Assembly (NCBI GenBank): GCA_032821775.1
Contig: JAVLRN010000008.1
Coordinates: forward strand, 248,001-312,000
Source of the DNA: Sanguinoderma infundibulare
Lineage: Eukaryota; Basidiomycota; Agaricomycetes; Polyporales; Polyporaceae
Direction of reading: 5' to 3'
DNA length: 64,000 bases
Shown: one piece after another, positions 1-8,975 of the stretch
Position numbering within the stretch: the stretch's first letter is position 1
Layout: the number at the start of each line of letters is the position of its first letter
The notes under the pieces: generated by a model
The model's database searches: none
What the model saw: only the letters and a program-made list of their open reading frames with translations
What the model was told of the DNA's origin: nothing
Position numbers and translations under genes: made by a program

Positions 1-784
1 ATCGTCCCACAGCTACATAAGGAATCCTGGCCTCCCATTGGAGAGGGAAAAAAAGACATGTATCCCATGGTCGACTGTGACTTGTACGTAGGCTGCCCGA
101 TCACTGATATTCCGATAACGATTTTCGTGTCCTTTCGCTTGCTGTTTCTTGATCTGCCGGATACCAAGAGGAGAGGTACCGCTCGCAATTGCTATCAAGT
201 TCGATTTCAAGCACCAACCTCGGAGCGTGGAGGACGACAGACGAACGCTTCAACCCGCAAGCCGCAGGAGCGGTGCCTCAGGCCGCGTCTCGCTCATCCG
301 CCCGTCGTCCATAGCTGGCGCCAGTCGTAGTTTACTAACAATCTACTTGCAAACGTCACCGTGTACTTGTCTTACGTAAGACTCAGCAGATGCAAGTGGT
401 TGCCAGAGAGAGTGAGCAATTGGAATTGAGATGGACTGGGCACGCTGTGCCTCTCGTTGTCTATCGGATCAAGGCGCATCAAAACGGACAGCCGAGACCG
501 GCGTCTAGTACTCGCCTCTTTCGTGTGCACCATCCAGCTTTTCTCTGCGAACTCCCTTCGATCAAAGCCCCGGGCCTGATTTCTTGTCTTCAACGACGGC
601 CTAGTACCACTAGTACGAGGATATTACACGGTATAAATGGTGTATTTGTATACACTATTCCTATGAGCTGTAGGAGCGAAGGCTGATGCGGGGGAAGCGG
701 CTCAAATGAGCCTCGCAAGGCATCATGGCTGACGAGAGCCTCCCCAGGGGGCATCATATTACGCACGACATCAAGTGAGTTTGG
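1..784. other. Host-like stretch with no gene recognised
   Basis: Both strands contain only short open frames (under 100 codons), none resembling a known family. Composition is balanced to GC-rich, like the gene-derived DNA that follows, so this is probably intergenic sequence or untranslated and intronic remains of a host gene rather than mobile DNA. I see no convincing promoter or repeat. Confidence 0.4.
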
Positions 785-949
785 TTGACTATATGCCTGT
801 GTCTGACTGCACCTCAGCGTATGTATGCAGGGCTATGTTTAATGCGAGCTCTGGCATGGCAGTGGCCGCGTGGTCCGTCGACCGTCGACCCCATTCCCCG
901 TCGACCTCATCACCAGACACTCATAGATTCTTGTTTGCACACCAACCTC

Positions 950-2105
950 TCATCCTCAACGGCGGTCGTCTTCCTCTGCTTGCTCAAAGCATACAAGGCG
1001 ACAGCGCAGAGCGTTACCGTTCGCATCGTCGGCTCCCCCAACGTTGGCAAGAGCTCCCTCATCACCTCGCTCAGGCGCTCTAAATTGTGCGCCGTCGCCG
1101 CGCAGCCCGGTCATACGAACCAGACGGTCCAGCTTGAACGCGGCCTGTACATCATCGACTCGCCCGGGGTCGTGTTCGACATGGACGATTTCGACGATGG
1201 CAAGGCCTCCGCGTCGGCGAAGTCGAACCTCCTCCTGCGCAACGTCGTCAAGGTCGAGGACGTTCCCGACCCCGGAGCGCTGGTGGAAGAGATCCTCTCC
1301 CGCCCCGATCCCGCGACGATCAAGAAGCTTTACAACTTCGAGGCCTTTTCCTCCCCGCTCGAGTTCCTCACCATGCTCGCGCTGCTCACCGGCCGCCTGC
1401 TGAAAGGCGGTACCCCCGACATTCTCGCGGCGGCGCGGCAGGTCCTGACGGACTGGAACCACCAGAAGATACTGTACTTGTCACTGTCGCCGAGCGTGCA
1501 CCCGTCGCTCGTGCCGTCGACCGTGCCTGGTACGGGCGGGGCGCAGGTCGCGCCCGGGGCGGAAACGTCGGGCAGGCGCAGAACCTTACCCAGCTCTCGC
1601 AGCCGTTCCAGCGCGAGGGCCTCTTCGTCCAGGCGGACGCCGGTGCTTTCGGCGGCGAAGCGGGGAAAGGAGCGGGTGCGGTGAGGAGCACGACGCGGAC
1701 GCGTTCATCTCCGACGCGGAGGAGTCGATGGACGCAGGCGGACGAATGGCGCGCTCCTCTCTAGCTCAGTCGTCATCCCACAGGCCTGACGATAATTGCA
1801 CATCACTTGGTTGCCAGAACGCAGATCGGACGACCTCGCGCCGCGCATCCCCCGCGAGCGCTCCTGCAGCCCCTCCGTCCTCTCCGTCTCCGTCTCCGTA
1901 TCTACCTCCGAAGCAGCAAAGCGCGGCGCGGCGACTGTCAAGGAGAGCGCGCGGCCCCCGGCGCCGAAGCGCCTGCGGAGGTCGCGCGACGTGCCCGACT
2001 ACCACGCGCCGGTGGACGAGCACGCGCGGCGGGCGATGGCAGGCGCGAACCCGCTGAACATTCAGAGGCTGAAGCAGGAGGCGAAGCAAGCAAGGCGAGC
2101 GGCGA
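950..2105 (+). pseudogene. GNL3/NUG1-type nucleolar GTPase, N-terminally truncated and frameshifted
   Basis: The main frame carries a canonical P-loop, GSPNVGKSS (about 1,030-1,056), and a Walker-B/G3 DSPG about 40 residues later. It continues into the helical tail typical of circularly permuted nucleolar GTPases of ribosome biogenesis (GNL3, Nug1, Grn1). In this family G4 and G5 precede G1, and that N-terminal half is absent. Downstream the match hops frames: FVQADAGAFG near 1,620, then EEHDADAFISDAEES near 1,690, then a basic C-terminal tail with ANPLNIQRLKQEAKQ near 2,045-2,090. Missing N-terminus plus at least two frameshifts indicate a pseudogene. Undetected introns could explain some frame changes, but not the missing G4/G5 half. 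Family assignment is from motif order and tail similarity. Confidence 0.72.
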
Positions 2106-2369
2106 ACCGTGCCCCACACTGCTACAACGTACTTGGCGACTGTTATTTCCTGGATCGCAGCGCTCATGGCAGAGTTCAAAACATTCCACCAGGTCACTAT
2201 GGACTTGTCGACCGTATCCTCGCTGGTATCCCTTCTGGATTGTTTTAGTGCAGTAGACGTATCGGTACCACCTGCGTATTGTACGCTACTCCCTGGATCA
2301 GATAATCCATGGACGCTCAGGAGCGCATAGGATTTGGCGCAAGACTGCGCTGGCACAAACATTTAGCGT

Positions 2370-3723
2370 ATGTCGCTCGAGACTTCGTCGCGGACTCAGA
2401 TGTGTACGCAGGCTGGCCTGATGCAGGTTTTCATGGGCGATGTCATCGTTTGGTGGAGAGTATGGGTCTTGTGGAACAAGGACCGCATGGTGCTCGTGTC
2501 CTGTTCCATCGTCTTGCTCGCGACACTAGGTTCGTCCGTTCTCGCCATCGCTCCGTCTGGTGCTCATCGCCGCAACTAGCATTTGGATCGCTGGAGACGC
2601 TCGACTCGTGTGTGGGACCCACCGCAGGGTCTCTGCGACTTGAGCTCCAAGTCGGTAACGGCTTCTCCCAACGTGTCGCCGCACCGGGTGCATTTTTCGG
2701 GAACGACGTCTTCGGCCTTTGTGTCATCGGCTTTTCGCGCTTCTCGAATGCAGTAGCGACGTTACTTGTTGTCTACAAAGCTTGGTGAGCGTTTGGTCAC
2801 CGGGTTCGTGTGATCTCGTGGCTCATCGGACTCTACAGGCAGCACTGGCAGATCACGAGAGGAGCCTTCTCTCAGGTCACTCGGGTACAGCGCGCACTCA
2901 TGCTATTGATTGAGTCCGGGATCGCGTACTGTCTCCTTTGGGTAACGTACTGCCAGCTGTGTTACCGACACGCTGCTGAACCAGGCCCATTTATCAGGTA
3001 CTAATCCTCTCTGCACGAATAACATCAATACCATCAGATGGACGTTACATAATGATCGTCACTGGGCGCCCAGCGACGCTCATTCTGTAACATCCATCCG
3101 AATGCAATTCGGCTGCCGTTCCTGTCCAGTGATGACGCTGGCCGCTTCCTCGCCCAGGATTGACTCCACCGCATAGTCCTGCACGCACAACAACCCTTCA
3201 TAGTTTTCATCGCCATCTTACTCAAGGACTCATCGCTGCTCGATGGGAACTGGGTTCGCTTCGCTCTCCTCGGGCCGGCGCCCTTCCTGCTCTGCGTCTC
3301 GTTGGTACGTCTCAAAGGCCCGTTTACCAGATATTAATCCTCTTGGTCAATCCTTGATCGGCAACTTCATACCCGACGTTGTCATCGTCGTCGAACGGTA
3401 TGCTGTTTTTCACGGAAGGATGTCTGGTCGCATTCGTGGTAAGCCTCCCCCTCGATATCCCCAGGGCAGCCCCACATCTATGTACTAAGCAATTCACGGC
3501 CGCTCCCTGGGGTCGGGGCTATAAGGTTTGCACCCGACGCTCACCATCATCCTCGTCGCACTCGAGTAGTCCGAGGTCAAGAAACGGTCCATGGCGTACT
3601 CCTACCCTGTGGGGCGTCCCATCCAGCCGTCTCCTTAACGAACAAAGGCCGCCCAGATCAACTGCCGCATGGCGGATGACGCGGACACTTCCGGCTGAGC
3701 GACATAGGAGGCTGGATGCGTAG
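2370..3723 (+). CDS. Seven-helix integral membrane protein of the mushroom-expanded type, multi-exon, possibly degraded
   Basis: A first exon encodes FMGDVIVWWRVWVLWNKDR followed by a hydrophobic helix (2,427-2,560). This pattern is characteristic of a very large family of uncharacterised Agaricomycete multi-helix proteins. A second exon with a helix ends in VATLLVVYKAW (about 2,750-2,785). A GTGAGC...CTACAG intron follows (about 2,786-2,838), then an exon with TRVQRALMLLIESG and another helix (to about 3,000), which is the usual helix 5-6 signature. A weaker later helix lies near 3,365-3,400. The tail near 3,590-3,720 has stops in the best frame, so the C-terminus may be broken. Function is unknown for the family. 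A similar C-terminal and 3' segment recurs at 63,830-64,000. Confidence 0.6.
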
Positions 3724-4051
3724 AAAACAGGAACCGTCTTCGTTGAGTCACGCCCGTCTCTTCACCCCTCATGCTTCAACCTTCTTCGTATGAAGCTGTC
3801 CACTCTACCGTGATATGTATGCGGTGGTAGATGACGGCAGGACGTTAACAAGCAGATGGTCAGACTTCAAGACGGGTGCGCGTATGGTGGCGGAGAAGGT
3901 CCGTGCAGGTGGGTGATGGCGATTCTCACCGAACACGGGTTATCCGCCTTTCGATCGGGACGGGTTTCTAAGGGGCGCCATCCGGACGATTTAAACCATC
4001 TCGACCGTCTCTTCGCACTCCTACACACTCAACGCCGTCAAATTACCAAGA

Positions 4052-7000
4052 ATGGACGCACGACGAATGCGGTTGATATTCCAGCCGAATGCCGTATGTT
4101 CTGGTGCCTACTGTACGTTGTACATATGTGCGCAGTAGGCAACCGCTGACCGATTTGCCCAGGTCAAGTCTTTCGGGCTCTCACACAAAACGAGCCATCG
4201 ACTAGAGTCGTCGCCCTCAAGAAGATCCACATTACGGACTACTCCTCCTCCTTCACGAGGCGGCTGCGCTGGTGCGCCTTCGAGGTTCGTTCTTGAACTC
4301 TCTTCCCCACTTCTCGTATAGGGGCCCATGGCTGACGCGTTCGTGTTATAGGGCATCCGAGCATCCCAGAGGTGTATGGATGGGGGCGCTCCCAGTACTT
4401 CGAGTATCTTTCGATGGAGCTTCTCGGACCCGATCTCTACTGGTGGTTCCTCAGAGAGGAGCATCCCCTGACGTACCGGAACCTGGTTGCAATCGCGTGT
4501 CAGATGGTACGTCGCTCATTCTCCACAAACAGGCCATCGTGTACGTAGAGTATACAACGACACTTGCAAGTTCGACGCCTATTAGGCGTCCCCCACCTGC
4601 AAGCCCTGGGGATAGGCGCCGAGTAGCACAGCCACATTCCCGCCTCATCTCACCCCCATAGCGGCCTCTACCGCCTCGTTGGCGTCCCTGCAATTGCAAC
4701 CACCTTGCTTGTCGAGCGGTCTCACCGCCGACCATAACGAGCGCAAAAAAAGTATGTAAGCGCTTCACAAAAAAACACTCTCCGGGGGGCTCGAACCCGC
4801 GGCGCACCATCCCGGTCGCTAATTACTCATCATACTTATCCACTAGACCATGTTTACTTGATATCCAGGCAAGATTTAGGCAATAGATAACCTTTCTCTC
4901 GCCTGCAAACTTACAAGTACGTTCCCCCGCGAGGACTTGCAAGTTCACTAACACAGGTTCCTCCTCGTGGTCGTCGTGTCCAGACAGGTCTGCAGCATTC
5001 ATGGATGGCCACGTATCAAACCAATGGTATGTGATTCATAAATAACAGCTTATATAAAAACATACGGGAGCATACACAACTTGGTGAGGCCTCACCTGGA
5101 CAGACAATTCTATAGTGGAGGGAAGCGCGAAGGCGAAGACGTCGAAATGGGGATGTTAGCGTGTGTGTTCGCGCATCTCGGAGGGGATAGAATGCCTGGC
5201 ATTGGACCAGGCTAGAGTCCAGGCCGTCGGTTCGCTCTGGGATATGCATCTATAACGGCAAACGCGTCCTGGTCAACATCCGTTCTTGCCAAATCGGACA
5301 TGGCCACAACCTAACGCAGACGCACCTGATGAACTTCTGCAAGTCCCCAAACACCGCCTTCATGTCCTTCTCCCCATACAAGTTGTACGCGACCGGCCGC
5401 CTGCGCTTTTCCTTCCCAAACACCTTGGCCAGCCGCCTGAACACGTCCTGGTCCACCTCCTCCGTCATGACCTCCTCGATCTTGATTTCCGCGCGCCACT
5501 TGAGCGTCGCGACGAGCATGTCCACCGCATCCTTGGCAACGAAGCTGCGCGCGCGCGAACTGGAAGAGGATGACGGACGCCTGTGCGGAGCGCGCCCCCG
5601 GCGAGAGCTCGACGCCCCAGAGCGTGATCGAGGGCGGGGCGGGCTTCGCGTCCGGGTAGGCCTGCTCGAAGATGTCCTGGAACTGCGACTGCAGGATGGT
5701 GAAGAAGATGGAGACGGGTGAGTAGTGGATGGGGATAGGCGATGGGTGATTGGGCACAAGTACAGTGTGGAGGGACGCACACGCAGGTCCTTGACCGCCT
5801 GCCATTCAGCCTCGGTGAACTTCTTGGTCAGCTAGTTCTGCGGCTCGTTGTCCTCCTGCTCCACGTTCATAGCCTTGATGCTAGACTCTGCGGGCTGCGC
5901 TTCTGTCGACGACATCGTGTCGGAAACGCAGGTGGACGGGGAGATGTGGTGGGACGTGTGTGTAATGCAAATGTGCACACCCACGCCAGAACACGGGTAA
6001 GAGCACGGGCCCACGCGCGGCAGTAGTCACACCCCAGCGCGGATGAGGAAAGGTGGATGAGGATGGCACGACAAGACGCGAAACCGGATGGGATGGGCGG
6101 GATGATGGCGGGATACTTGCAAGTTTGGCAACCATGCAAGTACGCGCCAGGCGCTGGCTGGCAACGGTATATCAGTCTCGAACAAGCTAAAAAATCAAAG
6201 CCCACTCAGCTTAGTTGTCAGAGCACCTGGTTTGTTTATTGGGCCCGGGGTTCGAATCCGGCTCACGCTTTGTTTTGCGTTGATTTTTCGGGCGCCACTC
6301 GTGAGAATGTGGCTGTGTTTTACGGCGCCTATACCCGGCACTTGCAAGTGGGAGACGCCTAATAGGCGTCGAACTTGCAAGTGTCGTTGTATACGGCTCC
6401 GTGTACTGATGCTACAACATCGTGCCAGCTCGACGTGCTCGAACACGTCCACTCGCATGGCATCGTCCACTGCGACATCAAGCCGTCGAACATCCTGCTC
6501 GGACGCGGCGACAAGAAGTCACAGGTTTTCTTGGCCGACTTCGGCCTTTCTCTCTCGTTCCCGCCGGACTCTGCAACTTCAACGACACGGACTCGAGGGA
6601 CGCCTGCATATGCCAGCATCAACAACCAACTCCACCAAGGTGAGTAAAGTCGAAATTCGAATCAGATCAACACCGAGGCTGACCCTTGCCTCCCTAGCTT
6701 TATACCCCGGCGACGACCTCGAGTCTCTCGCGTACACCCTCATCGAGCTACTCAAATTGCGCCTGCCCTGGACCGACGACATGTCCTGCGATGAGGTTCT
6801 CGCCGCCAAGCAGGAGTGGACCGGGGAGCGCTACACGTCGTGGGGCTGCCCAGACGTCTTCGGTTCATTCTTGGACTACGCCCGGACCCTCAACGGCAAG
6901 ACACCTGACTACGCACTCTGGATACAGCGCTTCCGTTCCACCGTCGACGCTCTGCCCCACCCCGCCGCGGACGGGCCTCCATACCCATTCGACCTGCGTG

Positions 7001-7536
7001 ACGTGGACAGCCCTTTGCCGCGCGTTGAGGACCTCACAGAGCTTTGTTCCCCCACGCGTCCGTCGCAGTCGCCCCCCCCGTCTCGGGTTTCCGCGTCCTG
7101 GCCTTCTGTGCCCGGTAGCGAGCACGGCTTTTTGCCGAACGACTCGTGGCCGAAGCCGTTTACGCTCGATGAGTCCAGCGTTCGGGACGAGATAGAGGTG
7201 GTCCGGCAGCACCTGGCGCTGATCGATGCACCGCCAACCACGATGGGACGCTGCATTTCTGATCGATGCGCTCCGGAGGTGATGAGGGACTTTGATGACC
7301 CCGTCGGGGAGAAGGTCGTGAAGCAGGAGGAGCAGGGGACGGGCGACAGGGACGCAGACGGTCACAGCTGCTGCGTCATCGGTGGCCCCGTGAGTCCGGG
7401 CGATGACAGCGCAGGTCAGGGTGACCGACGTGAAGTGACCAAGGAGGCGCGCCAGTATCGTCTCCTCTTCAGGGAGCAGTTCAGGCCGTACTACGATTTC
7501 GAGTACGATGCCTTTGAGATAGAGCGGGATTCTTAA
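4052..7536 (+). CDS. CK1-like serine/threonine kinase interrupted by a TIR element in its third intron
   Basis: Proposed exons are 4,052-4,112, 4,163-4,284, 4,352-4,506, 6,429-6,639 and 6,698-7,536 (TAA). Visible motifs, in order: an unusual glycine loop CSGAYCQVF, VVALKKI (ATP-site lysine), VYGWGRSQYFEYLSMELLG (hinge, typical of casein kinase 1), HCDIKPSNILL (catalytic loop, with HCD for HRD), DFGLS, and DDLESLAYTLIELL of the C-lobe. A roughly 190-residue acidic and proline-rich tail follows the kinase fold. The exon 3 to exon 4 junction is in phase (QM then LDVLEHVH). Exon 2 to exon 3 is off by one base with the best splice sites, so a lesion or a different intron boundary is possible. Fungi carry expanded sets of such CK1-like kinases of unknown substrate. 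Confidence 0.72.
4545..4610 (+). repeat. Left terminal inverted repeat of TIR element 1
   Basis: It matches the reverse complement of 6,334-6,399. The arm contains the hairpin GACGCC-TATTA-GGCGTC flanked by CTTGCAAG-type motifs on both sides. Related ACTTGCAAG motifs recur inside the element near 4,940 and 6,115, like transposase-binding subterminal sites. Confidence 0.85.
4782..4850 (-). other. tRNA-like Pol III module, outward facing (left end of TIR element 1)
   Basis: On the minus strand an A-box-like TGGTCTAGTGGAT is followed about 35 nt later by a B-box GGTTCGAGCCC. A run of seven T residues lies about 10 nt beyond. The acceptor arms do not pair and the T stem has a mismatch, so it is not a functional tRNA gene. 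It looks like a degenerate tRNA or SINE head reading toward the left terminus. Confidence 0.65.
5325..5915 (-). pseudogene. Captured 5' fragment of an SFH5-type phosphatidylinositol transfer protein
   Basis: The minus-strand fragment starts at a plausible native ATG (5,915). It reads through LTKKFTEAEWQAVKDLR, an intron (about 5,782 to 5,689), then SITLWGVELSP, DAVDMLVATLKWR and KRRRPVAYNLYGEKD. That is the N-terminal CRAL-TRIO portion of Sec14-like SFH5, which moves phosphatidylinositol between membranes. The copy stops before most of the lipid-binding lobe. An in-frame TAG sits just before LTKKF (about 5,833), and two bases are missing in a GC dinucleotide run near 5,545, breaking the frame. 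Intron retention argues for DNA-level capture rather than retroposition. The fragment lies wholly inside TIR element 1. Confidence 0.8.
6203..6265 (+). other. tRNA-like Pol III module, outward facing (right end of TIR element 1)
   Basis: An A-box-like TTAGTTGTCAGAGCAC is followed by a B-box GGTTCGAATCC, with TTTT runs shortly after (about 6,271-6,287). The T stem pairs only partly and no complete acceptor stem forms, so it is tRNA-derived rather than a tRNA gene. It is the mirror partner of the module at 4,782-4,850. Confidence 0.65.
6334..6399 (-). repeat. Right terminal inverted repeat of TIR element 1
   Basis: Reverse-complement partner of the left arm, with a few substitutions between the arms (for example CCCACCTGCAAG against CCCACTTGCAAG). 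It ends immediately before the right CGTGTAC copy. Confidence 0.85.
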
Positions 7537-7639
7537 CTCGCCGTCCTGGACGTGGTTTGCCGATCCGTGTAGTCCTGTTGAGTGTACAATGTATGTGTGG
7601 TCCCGTCGAGTTTGTGCAATCGGATTGTAGAATTTGTTT

Positions 7640-8375
7640 CTATCTGCATTGCAGCCACTGTCGAACTTCCTTCAACGCCAGCAACAGCTCGCCGCTGAGG
7701 AGAAGAGACGGGCGGAGGAGGCACAACGCGCGGCGGAGCGTGCAGTCCAAGCGGCAGAGGAAGAGGCGCGGCGCGCGCAAGAGGCCAAGGAGGAGGCAGC
7801 ACCAGTTGACGTGGGTGCGATGCCCTCCTTCAAGCCGCCCTCGACCCTCATTTCTTCGTCTTTGATTCATGTCGACTCCTGACAATGCTGACGCTATCGC
7901 AGAGCTTAGTTCCCTGTGAGTACGAGTAATTCTCTTCAGTTCGATCGATGATGCACTTAGCCTATCTTCTTAGAGCGCCAGCTCCGCGAGGGCATCCGGC
8001 CCGTCATCATGCCCTCCCCAGCCAACTTGGAGGACGCGAAGCGCAAGATCGGGTACCGTGACGGCCTGTATCACTTCGCGGTCACCGGCGTGCCGGGCAG
8101 CAGCAAGTCATCGCTCATCAACGCGCTCCGCGGGCTGCGCAACCGCGACAGGAACGCGGCGCGGACGGGCGTCGCGGAGACGGCACTGCAGATGGGGCGG
8201 TTCCCGGACCCGGACGCGAAGAAGCCGTTCGTGTGGTACGACCTGCCCGGGGCCGCGGCGGGCACGCTGGCGGTGCGCGACTGGAAGTACTTACACGACC
8301 AGGGGCTGTACGTGCTCGACGCGCGTGCTCTTCGACAACCGGTTCACGGAGGTGGACGTCGCTATTACTGTCCCA
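7640..8375 (+). pseudogene. IRG-like (immunity-related GTPase family) protein, broken
   Basis: An alanine/glutamate/arginine-rich coiled coil (about 7,655-7,800) precedes an exon with REGIRPVIMPSPANLEDAKR. The G domain follows: GVPGSSKSSLINALRG (P-loop, with Ser in place of the Gly before the Lys), TGVAETALQMGRFPDP, and WYDLPG (G3). Fungal IRG-like proteins have this order, but their role is unknown; animal homologues act in cell-autonomous immunity. After DQGLYVLDA (about 8,320) the conserved continuation VLFDNRFTEVDVAI is found one base out of frame. The C-terminal half is not recognisable downstream. The start is uncertain because at least two short introns lie upstream. Confidence 0.65.
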
Positions 8376-8390
8376 GTTTTTGAATTTACG

Positions 8391-8975
8391 GCCCTCACGT
8401 CAGGCCTTACCAGCGTTACATACAGCCATTGTCCACGCGTGTGTTGCTTTGCCAGGGTGTCCGGGAGCGGACGCAGCCTGCTGTTCCTACCTAACTACTC
8501 TTCTTCAATGCGTTCGCAGAGGAGCAGGCCTCTGAAGATTCAGGGGTAACCTCGGCGCGCAAGTTCAATAATGAGCTGAAGCATTCAAGTAGAGCTTGAG
8601 TATTGAGGCCTGCGGCCTCCCACACAGGAACGTTATCTGAGCACACGCTCGGGTCGTTCACGACGATCGAATTGAGGGACTAACCGCGGTCATTGCAGCG
8701 GGACGATGTGAAAAGCAAACGCTAGCTAGTACTCTCATCTGGGCAACGCACGACAAAAGCGAAGTACAGGAAACGGGACGATCAAAACGAATTATCATAA
8801 CCTGAAGTAACGCTGTGCATGCCATTGCTCCGAGGCCGAAGTACGAACTACGTGGGATACGACAGCTCGAAGTCTACATGGAAAGCGGGGATGTGAGATG
8901 ATAGGAGGGTGGGGACACGACGCCAAGCAACGACGGATGAGTGATTACTGGGGGAACAACCTGTGACGAAACCGA
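8391..8975. other. Intergenic stretch, nothing recognised
   Basis: No frame of meaningful length and no repeat shared with the rest of the window. It lies between the decayed IRG-like gene and the stop codon of the minus-strand FunK1 gene, so it probably holds the FunK1 3' untranslated region. Confidence 0.5.

Larger units (their letters stand above)
4545..6399. mobile_element. TIR element 1: Pack-type DNA element carrying an SFH5 gene fragment
   Basis: The two ends are inverted copies over roughly 65 bp at about 90% identity. The core shared segment contains ACTTGCAAGTTCGACGCC, then TATTA, then GGCGTC, so each TIR is itself an imperfect palindrome. The flanks share CGTGTAC (4,538-4,544 and 6,400-6,406), a probable target duplication. 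Removing the element and one copy leaves a 60-bp intron. There is no transposase inside. Instead it holds a minus-strand SFH5 fragment and two outward-facing tRNA-like modules. Long TIRs, a 7-9 bp duplication and a captured gene fit a Mutator-like Pack element, but the superfamily is inferred, not proven. Confidence 0.8.

Noticed and set aside
3034..3315. Minus-strand frame with RRAKR-type basic patches
   Set aside because: Antisense to the membrane-protein gene, no recognisable family, and composition explained by the GC-rich opposite strand.
4782..4850. Functional tRNA gene (also at 6,203, 61,675 and 62,780)
   Set aside because: A- and B-boxes are good, but the acceptor stems do not pair, T stems have mismatches and no clear anticodon arm forms. 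Reported as tRNA-like modules instead.
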